Positions 1 to 5,212 of a stretch of DNA of 7,512 nucleotides are shown piece by piece; the stretch's first letter is position 1; every line of letters begins with the position of its first letter. Below the pieces are notes generated by a model. The model worked only from the letters and a program-made list of their open reading frames with translations, did not search any database and was not told where the DNA came from. Source of the DNA: Phycisphaeraceae bacterium (GTDB lineage Bacteria > Planctomycetota > Phycisphaerae > Phycisphaerales > Phycisphaeraceae); NCBI GenBank assembly GCA_007119405.1, contig SKPT01000017.1, positions 1-7,512 of the forward strand, read 5' to 3'. Made by a program: the position numbers and the translations under genes.

Positions 1-875
1 ACCGCGATCGCGCCCGCCGCCACGTCGCCCTGGCCTTCGACGGGTTCGACGACGCGCAGGTCGACGCCGTGGCCCGCGCCTCCTTCTCCCACTTCCTCAA
101 GCTCGGCGTCGAGGTCCTGCACACCCCACGCGTCCTGCACCCGGACAGTTGGACCCAGCACCTGGAGATCTCCGACCTCGGCCCGGCGCTGGCCCTGCTC
201 AACGCCGGCGAGCCCGCCATCCTCCTGACCGGCCACCTGGGCAACTGGGAAGTGCTCGGCTACGTCATGGCCCTGCTCGGCTACGACATCGCCGCCATCG
301 CACGACCTATCGACAACCCGCTGATCAACCGCTGGCTCCTGGGCATCCGCGAAAAACGCGGCCTGCAGATCATCACCAAGTTCAACGCCACCGAACGCAT
401 GCTCAACGTCCTGCGCCACGGCGGGGCGCTCGGCTTCATCGCCGACCAGAACGCCGGCGAAAAGGGCCTGTTCGTGCCCTTCTTCGGCCACCTGGCCTCG
501 AGCTACAAGTCCATCGGCCTGCTCGCGATGCGATGCCGCGTGCCCATCGTCTGCGGCTACGCCCACCGCCTGGGCTCACGCTTCCAGTACGAGGTCGGCG
601 TCCAGGACGTCATCCGACCCGACGACTGGCTCGGCCAGGGCGATCCGCTGTTCTACATCACCGCCCGCTACGCCCGCGCCATCGAGCTCATGGTCCGCCG
701 CCGGCCCGACCAGTACCTCTGGGCCCACCGCCGCTGGAAGAGCCGACCACGCCACGAGCGCCTGGGCAAGCCCATGCCCGCGTCGCTGCGCGACAAGCTC
801 CAGACCCTGCCCTGGATCGACGACGCGACGCTGGCCAAGCTCCAGCAGCCGATCGACACCGACGATCTGCGCTGA
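1..875 (+). CDS. Lipid A / lysophospholipid acyltransferase (LpxL/HtrB family), 5'-truncated
   Basis: Membrane-associated acyltransferase expected to move a fatty acyl chain, usually from acyl-ACP, onto a lipid A precursor or related glycolipid at the inner face of the cytoplasmic membrane. The frame is open to the left edge (first full codon at 3), so the start lies outside; the GTG at 69 is internal because the upstream codons encode a family-like N-terminal stretch (R-R-H-V-A-L-A-F). Numbering from codon 3, the catalytic H-x4-E motif is HLGNWE at 78-83. Further family blocks are ARP at 100-102, ADQN at 147-150, VPFFG at 158-162, and a C-terminal QYLWAHRRWK at 237-246. About 290 residues are visible, against roughly 300 for E. 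coli LpxL, so only a short N-terminus, where the membrane anchor normally lies, is missing. It ends 37 nt before tyrS. The family is secure; the exact acceptor (lipid A or another lipid) cannot be told from sequence, so no gene symbol is given. Confidence 0.9.
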   Translation, partial: RDRARRHVALAFDGFDDAQVDAVARASFSHFLKLGVEVLHTPRVLHPDSWTQHLEISDLGPALALLNAGEPAILLTGHLGNWEVLGYVMALLGYDIAAIARPIDNPLINRWLLGIREKRGLQIITKFNATERMLNVLRHGGALGFIADQNAGEKGLFVPFFGHLASSYKSIGLLAMRCRVPIVCGYAHRLGSRFQYEVGVQDVIRPDDWLGQGDPLFYITARYARAIELMVRRRPDQYLWAHRRWKSRPRHERLGKPMPASLRDKLQTLPWIDDATLAKLQQPIDTDDLR

Positions 876-881
876 GCACAA

Positions 882-895
882 GCCCGGCACCGGGC
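882..895 (+). other. Short GC inverted repeat between acyltransferase gene and tyrS
   Basis: GCCCG-GCAC-CGGGC can form a 5-bp stem with a 4-nt loop, 6 nt after the acyltransferase stop. There is no T-tract after it, so it is not a standard intrinsic terminator. It lies just upstream of the -10-like TAAACT of tyrS, in what would be the promoter spacer. It may be an inefficient terminator, a regulator site, or chance in GC-rich DNA. Confidence 0.25.
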
Positions 896-897
896 GG

Positions 898-903
898 TAA
901 ACT
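898..903 (+). promoter_or_regulatory. Possible -10 element of tyrS (leaderless transcript)
   Basis: TAAACT matches TATAAT at 4 of 6 positions, including the key TA at the start and T at the end, in an otherwise GC-rich 37-nt gap. Only 9 nt separate it from the tyrS ATG at 913, so initiation about 6-8 nt downstream would give a leader of just a few nucleotides. No purine-rich Shine-Dalgarno sequence precedes the ATG, which agrees with leaderless translation. No convincing -35 box is visible; TGAGCA at 873-878 is weak and has a 19-nt spacer. Confidence 0.4.
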
Positions 904-912
904 CCTCGAACC

Positions 913-2160
913 ATGTCCGCCACCACCGCCAACGTCTACGACGTCCTGACCGAGCGCGGCCTGATCGCCCAGGCCACGCACGACGACCTGCGCGATCGCC
1001 TCGCCCGGCCGACCACCGTCTACTGCGGCTTCGACCCCACCGCCGACAGCCTCCACGTCGGCTCGCTCGTGCCCATCATCGCCCTGGCCCACCTCCAACG
1101 CGCCGGGCACCGGCCCATCGTCCTCGTCGGCGGCGCCACCGGCCTCGTGGGCGACCCCTCCGGCAAGACCGAAGCACGCCAGATGCTCAGCCCCGAGCAG
1201 ATCGAGCACAACGCCAACGCCATCGCCGACCAGATCGGCCGCGTCGTCTCCTTTCAATCCGACATCCAAAACCCCGCCCTCCTCGCCAACAACGCCCACT
1301 GGCTCGCCGAAAAAGGCTGGATCCAGATGCTGCGCGAGGTCGGCAGCCACTTCTCCGTCAACCGCATGCTTGCGATGGAGTCCGTCAAGGCTCGCCTGGA
1401 CGCCGGCGGCCTGACCTACCTCGAGTTCTCCTACATGGTCATGCAGGCCTACGACTTCCTCCACCTGCACCAGAGCCACGGCTGCACCATCCAGCTCGGC
1501 GGCCAGGACCAGTGGGGCAACATTGTCATGGGCATCGAGCTGGGCAGGCGGCTGGCGGGCGCCGAGCTCGCCGGCTTCACCCTGCCCCTGGTCACCCGCG
1601 CCGACGGCGGCAAGTTCGGCAAGAGCGAAGCCGGCAACGTCTGGCTCGACGCGGCCCGCACCAGCGCCTACGACTTCTACCAGTTCTGGCGCAACACCGC
1701 CGACGCCGACGTCGCCCGCTTCCTCGCCTGGTTCACCTTCCTGCCCATGGACGAGGTCAACGCCCTCACCGCCGGCACCGGCGCCGAGCTCAACGCCGCC
1801 AAGGAGACGCTGGCCTACGAAGTCACCAGGCTCGTCCATGGCCAGGGCGAGGCGGACAAGGCCCGCGACAGCGCCCGCAAAGCCTTCGCTGCCGGCGACG
1901 TCACCGGCGACGCCATCCCCCATCGCGCGCTGACGCCCGACGAGCGGCGCGAAGGCCTGGGCCTGCTCAAGGCGATCGTCGACGCCGGCTTCGCCAGTTC
2001 CAACAGCGAAGCCCGCCGGCTCGTCCAGAGCGGGGCCGTGCGCCTGCACGACGAAAAGGTCAGCGACCCGACGCACCGCATCACCGACGCCGACGTGCGC
2101 GACGGCTACGTGCTGCTGCGCGTGGGCAAGAAGCGGCTGTATCGCTTCGACGCGCCGTGA
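913..2160 (+). CDS. tyrS: Tyrosine--tRNA ligase (TyrRS)
   Basis: Cytoplasmic class I aminoacyl-tRNA synthetase that activates tyrosine with ATP and charges tRNA-Tyr. The 415-residue length is normal for the bacterial TyrS type. The Rossmann catalytic domain shows YCGFDPTADSLHVG at 37-50, which carries the HIGH-like motif HVGS at 48-51. The tyrosine-binding helix YMVMQAYDF is at 174-182, GGQDQWGN at 196-203, and the KMSKS-equivalent KFGKS at 234-238. An S4-type RNA-binding domain occupies about 351-411 and contacts the tRNA. All expected catalytic motifs are intact. The ATG at 913 is chosen because the family N-terminus (a short helix, then a segment like LTERGLIAQ) starts right there. No Shine-Dalgarno sequence is present and a -10-like TAAACT sits 9 nt upstream. 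The lipoprotein gene begins 21 nt after the stop and may be co-transcribed. An uninterrupted 664-codon antisense frame covers this gene but is a codon-bias artefact. Confidence 0.98.
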   Translation: MSATTANVYDVLTERGLIAQATHDDLRDRLARPTTVYCGFDPTADSLHVGSLVPIIALAHLQRAGHRPIVLVGGATGLVGDPSGKTEARQMLSPEQIEHNANAIADQIGRVVSFQSDIQNPALLANNAHWLAEKGWIQMLREVGSHFSVNRMLAMESVKARLDAGGLTYLEFSYMVMQAYDFLHLHQSHGCTIQLGGQDQWGNIVMGIELGRRLAGAELAGFTLPLVTRADGGKFGKSEAGNVWLDAARTSAYDFYQFWRNTADADVARFLAWFTFLPMDEVNALTAGTGAELNAAKETLAYEVTRLVHGQGEADKARDSARKAFAAGDVTGDAIPHRALTPDERREGLGLLKAIVDAGFASSNSEARRLVQSGAVRLHDEKVSDPTHRITDADVRDGYVLLRVGKKRLYRFDAP

Positions 2161-2171
2161 TCGTGAGATGC

Positions 2172-2178
2172 GGAGGGG
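2172..2178 (+). promoter_or_regulatory. Strong Shine-Dalgarno of the lipoprotein gene
   Basis: GGAGGGG, with the GGAGG core ending 5 nt before the ATG at 2182. It fixes the start of the small lipoprotein gene and contrasts with tyrS just upstream, which has no such site. Confidence 0.75.
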
Positions 2179-2181
2179 ATC

Positions 2182-2772
2182 ATGACCCGGACATCCGCAT
2201 TGCTTCCTCGCCTGGTTTGGCCCGCGGCCGTCGCCCTGTGCGTTTTCGGATGTGATGGCGGCGAACAACCTGCCGAGCCGGCGCCGGAGCCGGCCGCGTT
2301 CCACATGCCACGCGTCGACATCCGGCCCGAGCCTCCTGTTGCCGTTGTCTACACGCAGCGTTGGATCGACGAGCGCCGCTGGATCCAGGCTGACGAGCGT
2401 CCGATTCGTCAGCTTGTCCAACTCGCCATCTGGGCCGACGGCATGGTGATCTGGAGCAGCTACACCGTCGACGCCGACGAGCGTATCTGGAGACGGGCGG
2501 AGATCGCTGCTGAGCGCGTGGAGGCGGCGCTCGATCAGCTTGCCTCCAGGAGCGCCTTCGACTTGGACAGCGGAAAAGGGATGATTCGGCTGCACGCCGA
2601 CCATGACGTCATCCTGATCGACGCCGGCCCACGGCGTCGTCTGCATCTGGCGGGCCAACCCCACCACGACGTTACCCCCCAAGTCCGCGAAAGATGGCGC
2701 CTCGCCCGCGCCGCATTTGAGGCCCTGGTTCCCGACGACGGGCAGCGCATCGACGTGTCATTCGCCTTCTGA
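2182..2772 (+). CDS. Putative lipoprotein of unknown function
   Basis: I do not recognise this 196-residue protein. The N-terminus looks like a lipoprotein signal: basic residues (Arg3, Arg10), a hydrophobic stretch 11-22, and a lipobox-like VFGC with the lipidated Cys at 24 (Phe at -2 is slightly unusual). Asp25 follows the Cys; in E. coli an Asp at +2 favours retention in the inner membrane, but that rule is untested in this lineage. A Pro/Glu/Ala-rich linker spans about 27-40. The remainder is a small globular domain rich in Trp, Arg and Asp, with a strand-like LAIWADGMVIWSSY at 81-94, a helix at about 105-122 and another at about 167-182. The start is set by the strong Shine-Dalgarno sequence. 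Third codon positions use T and A noticeably more than in tyrS (for example CTT, GTT, CGT, CCT codons), suggesting lower expression or different ancestry. It converges on the PEP-CTERM gene. Confidence 0.75.
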   Translation: MTRTSALLPRLVWPAAVALCVFGCDGGEQPAEPAPEPAAFHMPRVDIRPEPPVAVVYTQRWIDERRWIQADERPIRQLVQLAIWADGMVIWSSYTVDADERIWRRAEIAAERVEAALDQLASRSAFDLDSGKGMIRLHADHDVILIDAGPRRRLHLAGQPHHDVTPQVRERWRLARAAFEALVPDDGQRIDVSFAF

Positions 2773-2782
2773 CCGGGCAAAC

Positions 2783-2808
2783 AAAAAAGGGACCGGCGGA
2801 CCGGTCCC
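2783..2808 (-). terminator. Intrinsic terminator of the PEP-CTERM protein gene
   Basis: A perfect 8-bp stem GGGACCGG / CCGGTCCC with a 4-nt CGGA loop occupies 2789-2808. Read on the minus strand it is followed directly by six T residues (plus-strand A-run 2783-2788), the classical intrinsic terminator layout, about 30 nt after the minus-strand stop at 2838. On the plus strand no T-tract follows, so it should act mainly on leftward transcription even though it also lies after the rightward lipoprotein gene. Confidence 0.88.
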
Positions 2809-2837
2809 ATCGGAGGGAGGTAAGCATCACGCTGTGG

Positions 2838-3905
2838 TTACGCCGCGCGCCGCCGACGCAGCAGCAGCACGCCACCGAGCCCCAGCAGCGCCAGGCTGCC
2901 CGGTTCCGGCACGTTCGCGGCGCCGCCGCCGACAAGCATCTGCACGAACGGCGCCACGTCGCCGGTGTCGAACGCCCCGTCGTTGTTGACGTCGCCCGCG
3001 GCGATCATCGTCGCCTCGTCGACCTCGAACTGGCTCTGGTAGGCGGCCGCATCCGTCAGCGCCAGGACGAACGGCGCCACGTCCCCGGTGTCCACCACGC
3101 CGTCGAAGTTCATGTCGCCGACCAGCACATCGGGCTCGAGCGCCGCGATGGTGATGTCGTCGAACCACAGCTCCCCCAGCTCCGCGTGCCAGCCGCCGAG
3201 CAGGTACACGGTGTCGACCGGCCCGCCGATGTTGCCCGTGACCCCATCCTCCGGGTCCGTGCCCTCGAGATAGATCGCGACGTTGCCGTCGGCGTCGGCG
3301 TCCATGATCCAGTTCGTCCACCGCCCGACACCCGGCTGGGGCGCGACCCACTGCTCGGCCACGTCGTCCCAACTGCCGCCGTCGCCCAGTTCCTCGACCT
3401 GGCGGGAGATGCCCGCCCAGTGCATGGTGCCCCACCAGTCGTTCCAGGCGTGGTTAATGGCCGGCTCCTCGCTCGGGGCGGGAAGGTAGGCGTAGCCGGT
3501 GGAGCTGAGCCAGGTGGCGCGATTGGCGAAGGTGATGCCCATGTTGCTGCCCCCACTGGCGCCGTCGGTGCCGAGGCCCCATCGTCCCCCGCCCAGATTC
3601 GCGGGCCAGCCCTCCACCTCCCGGTCAATCCACAGGCCCTGGTCGAACACCTGCATCGTCACCCGCACCGCTTCGCCCTGAAGCTCGGTGGGCACGGCGA
3701 TCGTGACCCCCAGACTCGGATCCAGGCGCAGTGAATAATCGCCCGAGACGGACCGATCCGACACCACCTCGCCGACGCCGAAGGGGTTCTCGCCATCGTC
3801 AAAGTCGTAGACCAGCGACTGGCCCGCCGCGGCGGTCGCCAGCGTCACGCCCGCGGCGGTCGCGACCGCGCAGGCACCGAAACGGCTCTTTCTCATCGCC
3901 ATCAT
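2838..3905 (-). CDS. Secreted Trp-rich protein with dockerin-like repeats and PEP-CTERM sorting signal
   Basis: Predicted exported protein of 355 residues; biochemical role unknown. Signal peptide 1-28: basic MRKSR at 4-8, an Ala-rich hydrophobic core, and probable cleavage near AAAGQS. The main domain, about 30-255, opens with VYDFDDGENPFG and closes with LWFDDITIA (246-254). These boundary motifs suggest a jelly-roll, LamG- or carbohydrate-binding-like beta-sandwich (inference). It contains 14 Trp residues, including AWNDWWGTMHWAG at 153-165. Two dockerin-like calcium loops follow at 264-275 and 305-316, both matching D-x-N-x-D-G-x-x-D-x-x-D and each followed by VAPFV. The C-terminus is a canonical PEP-CTERM tail: VPEP at 332-335, a hydrophobic helix, then RRRR; such tails are processed by exosortases, none of which is encoded here. 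The start at 3905 rather than upstream in-frame codons (to 3971) is set by AGGAGG at 3910-3915 and the signal peptide; the adjacent ATG at 3902 has slightly better spacing. Confidence 0.9.
   Translation of the reverse strand: MMAMRKSRFGACAVATAAGVTLATAAAGQSLVYDFDDGENPFGVGEVVSDRSVSGDYSLRLDPSLGVTIAVPTELQGEAVRVTMQVFDQGLWIDREVEGWPANLGGGRWGLGTDGASGGSNMGITFANRATWLSSTGYAYLPAPSEEPAINHAWNDWWGTMHWAGISRQVEELGDGGSWDDVAEQWVAPQPGVGRWTNWIMDADADGNVAIYLEGTDPEDGVTGNIGGPVDTVYLLGGWHAELGELWFDDITIAALEPDVLVGDMNFDGVVDTGDVAPFVLALTDAAAYQSQFEVDEATMIAAGDVNNDGAFDTGDVAPFVQMLVGGGAANVPEPGSLALLGLGGVLLLRRRRAA
2944..3119 (-). repeat. Internal duplication encoding two dockerin-like calcium loops
   Basis: Two 53-nt segments, 2944-2996 and 3067-3119, are 44/53 identical by hand alignment and offset by 123 nt (41 codons). 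Each encodes a 12-residue EF-hand-like loop plus the start of a helix (VAPFV). The duplicated pattern is that of type I dockerins, which bind cohesins in clostridial cellulosomes. In planctomycetes similar repeats are widespread without known cohesin partners, so calcium binding is likely but partner binding is unproven. Confidence 0.85.
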
Positions 3906-3909
3906 TGCA

Positions 3910-3915
3910 CCTCCT
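3910..3915 (-). promoter_or_regulatory. Consensus Shine-Dalgarno of the PEP-CTERM protein gene
   Basis: On the minus strand AGGAGG (extended to AGGAGGTG) lies 4 nt before the ATG at 3905 and 7 nt before a second in-frame ATG at 3902. It excludes the longer upstream reading of the frame to 3971. Confidence 0.85.
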
Positions 3916-3969
3916 GGTTTGACGCATTCCCGAGGGGAGGCAGCCGGCGCATCACCGGCCGCCTGCGGC

Positions 3970-3998
3970 ACTGTACCCCCGGCCGGGGCGCACTTGAA
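3970..3998 (-). promoter_or_regulatory. Possible promoter of the PEP-CTERM protein gene
   Basis: On the minus strand TTCAAG (3993-3998, 3 of 6 to the -35 consensus) is followed after exactly 17 nt by TACAGT (3970-3975, 4 of 6 to the -10 consensus). A start near 3963 would leave a leader of roughly 58 nt containing the AGGAGG site. The spacer holds a perfect 12-bp palindrome, CCCCGGCCGGGG, at 3977-3988. Individually weak boxes, so only moderate support. Confidence 0.35.
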
Positions 3999-4030
3999 CC
4001 CCTCGGGCCCGAAGGTGCGGCTTCGAGTGT

Positions 4031-4094
4031 CGTTGCTCTCTCGTGGCGAGACAACGCAGCGCGGCGGTGGGGGGCGAGGCGCGCCTCTTGTCTC
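4031..4094 (-). other. Overlapping inverted repeats after the kinase stop (terminator or attenuator-like)
   Basis: This lies in the 188-nt spacer between the kinase and secreted-protein genes. On the minus-strand RNA the order is GAGACAA (4094-4088, overlapping the kinase stop codon), then CGTTGTCTCG (4056-4047), then CGAGA-gag-CAACG (4043-4031). The middle segment can pair with the first (7 bp, 33-nt loop) or with the third (5+5 bp, a 3-nt bulge, 3-nt loop), but not both. A palindrome GAGGCGCGCCTC (4076-4087) sits in the large loop. No T-tract follows either hairpin. It could be a Rho-independent-like stop without U-run, an RNA-stability structure, or coincidence. Confidence 0.35.
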
Positions 4095-4995
4095 ACACGC
4101 TGAGCATTCGGGTGTAGTCGGTCAGCCGCTCGTCGATGTCCTTGCGCTTGATCTCGGTCAACCGCTCGAGGCTGAACGACTCGATGTTGAAGCTGGCGAC
4201 GATCGTGCCATAGGCCATCGCCCGGCGAAGGGACTTGAGCGAGTGGTCGCCGGCGGCGGCGAGGTGGCCCAGCATGCCGCCGGCGAAGCTGTCGCCGGCG
4301 CCCGTGGGGTCCACCACGTCGCGCGCCGCGTAGGCCGGCAGCGCCGACATGCCGTCCTCGTGCAGCAGAAACGCCCCGTGCTCGCCCTTCTTGATCACGA
4401 CGAACCGCGGGCCCATCTCGACGATCTGCTCGGCCGCCTGCACGATGTTGCTCTTGCCGGTGAGCAGAAACGCCTCGGAGTCGTTGAGCACCAGCCCGTC
4501 GATCTTGCGCAGCAGGTCGCGCAGCGCCGCGTTCTCGTTTTCGATCCACAGATCCATGGTGTCGGCCACGGCGAGCTTGCGGTTGGGGAAGCTCTCGAGC
4601 AGCTCCATCTGCCCGGCCGGGTGCGTGTTGGCCAGGAAGATGTACTGGCTGTCGCGGTAGCTCTCGGGCACCGGGGGCAGGTCCTCGGCCAGGACGTTGA
4701 GCTCGACGGCGACGGTGTCGCGGTCGTTCATGTTCTCGTGGTAGCGGCCGTGCCAGCGAAAGGTCTTGGACCCGGCCCGCTTCTCCAGGCCGGTCAGGTC
4801 AATGTCGAAGCGGCGGAACTGCTCGAGGAAGTCCTCGGGAAAGTCGTCGCCCACGGCCCCGACGAGGCGGACCGGGCCGAAGAACGACGCCGCGGCGCCG
4901 AAGTAGATCGACGAGCCGCCGAGCACGTTCTGCGCCGAGCCGGAGGGCGTCTCAATGGAGTCGATGCCGATGGAGCCGGTGACGATCAGGGGCAT
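4093..4995 (-). CDS. PfkB-family carbohydrate/nucleoside kinase
   Basis: Cytoplasmic ribokinase-fold kinase that transfers phosphate from ATP to a sugar, nucleoside or similar alcohol; substrate not determinable here. The 300-residue length is normal. The N-terminal block GSIGIDSIETP at 7-17 is followed by the substrate-loop glycines LGGSSIYFG at 25-33. NDSE at 171-174 corresponds to the N-x-x-E motif linked to magnesium/phosphate. VIKKGEHGA at 200-208 is the typical strand and turn before the nucleotide site. The PfkB signature DPTGAGDSFAGG at 229-240 forms the anion hole, with Asp235 as catalytic base. The usual Gly-Gly-x-x-x-Asn substrate loop has Tyr31 where ribokinase has Asn, marking a separate subfamily that I recall as annotated only 'sugar kinase'. 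The ATG at 4995 starts directly on the family's first beta strand. No Shine-Dalgarno sequence precedes it, but an extended -10 promoter lies about 45 nt upstream. The next minus-strand gene (secreted protein) starts 187 nt beyond the stop. Confidence 0.93.
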   Translation of the reverse strand: MPLIVTGSIGIDSIETPSGSAQNVLGGSSIYFGAAASFFGPVRLVGAVGDDFPEDFLEQFRRFDIDLTGLEKRAGSKTFRWHGRYHENMNDRDTVAVELNVLAEDLPPVPESYRDSQYIFLANTHPAGQMELLESFPNRKLAVADTMDLWIENENAALRDLLRKIDGLVLNDSEAFLLTGKSNIVQAAEQIVEMGPRFVVIKKGEHGAFLLHEDGMSALPAYAARDVVDPTGAGDSFAGGMLGHLAAAGDHSLKSLRRAMAYGTIVASFNIESFSLERLTEIKRKDIDERLTDYTRMLSV

Positions 4996-5039
4996 TGGGG
5001 GATCTCGCTCGGGTTGGCGTTACACGTTCCGGGCGAGGG

Positions 5040-5048
5040 ATTATATCA
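5040..5048 (-). promoter_or_regulatory. Extended -10 promoter of the kinase gene
   Basis: The minus strand reads TGATATAAT: a perfect TATAAT (5045-5040) preceded by the TGn extension (5048-5046). This is the consensus extended -10 element recognised by the housekeeping sigma factor and it does not need a good -35; none is seen 16-18 nt upstream. It stands out as an AT-rich island in GC-rich DNA. Predicted start near 5033, giving a leader of about 37 nt to the ATG at 4995. Inverted repeats ATCA-GA-TGAT (5045-5054) and ATCCGGAT (5053-5060) overlap or abut it and could be an operator. Confidence 0.75.
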
Positions 5049-5063
5049 GATGATCCGGATAAA

Positions 5064-5212
5064 TGGATGCTTGGCCCGCCACTTCTCGCACAGGCCCCCG
5101 GAGCGCAGGCGCAATCGACGGCGGCGCGGCTTGCCGCTTCGCGCCACCGCCCGCCGCGCAACATCACGTATCGCAGCAGTTTGCCTTCTCCGCACCCGGG
5201 GCGGGCACCCGA
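5064..5212. other. Intergenic DNA upstream of the kinase promoter, no gene seen
   Basis: Remainder of the 217-nt gap between the propeller-protein stop (5213) and the kinase gene. No convincing coding frame, RNA gene or intrinsic terminator is visible. After the propeller-protein stop the minus strand has GGGTGC repeated directly (within about 5195-5212) and only weak GC self-complementarity without a T-tract. A 71-codon minus frame from 5167 overlaps the promoter and the kinase start out of frame and is unlikely to be real. Confidence 0.5.

Noticed and set aside
69..71. GTG as the true start of the acyltransferase
   Set aside because: The frame continues upstream to the window edge with family-like residues (R-R-H-V-A-L-A-F), so the gene starts outside the window.
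149..949. 266-codon plus frame overlapping the acyltransferase gene
   Set aside because: Its product is Arg/Pro/His-rich shadow sequence, while the overlapping frame carries HLGNWE and the other acyltransferase blocks.
688..2682. 664-codon open frame on the minus strand, antisense to tyrS and parts of both flanking genes
   Set aside because: tyrS on the plus strand has every catalytic motif in place. The antisense product is low-complexity and rich in Val/Gly/Ala/Asp with no recognisable domain, as expected when the complementary strand of a G/C-third-position gene lacks stops.
3906..3971. In-frame N-terminal extension of the PEP-CTERM protein to the codon at 3971
   Set aside because: It would bury the signal peptide 22 residues inside the protein and place the consensus AGGAGG within coding sequence. 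The start at 3905 (or 3902) fits both signals.
4060..4079. G-rich run on the plus strand as a possible G-quadruplex
   Set aside because: Only two-G tracts and one six-G run are available, giving at best a weak two-tetrad structure; such runs are frequent at this GC content.
4952..5167. 71-codon minus frame between the propeller and kinase genes
   Set aside because: It spans the extended -10 promoter, overlaps the kinase start out of frame, and its product is Arg/His/Pro-rich without features.
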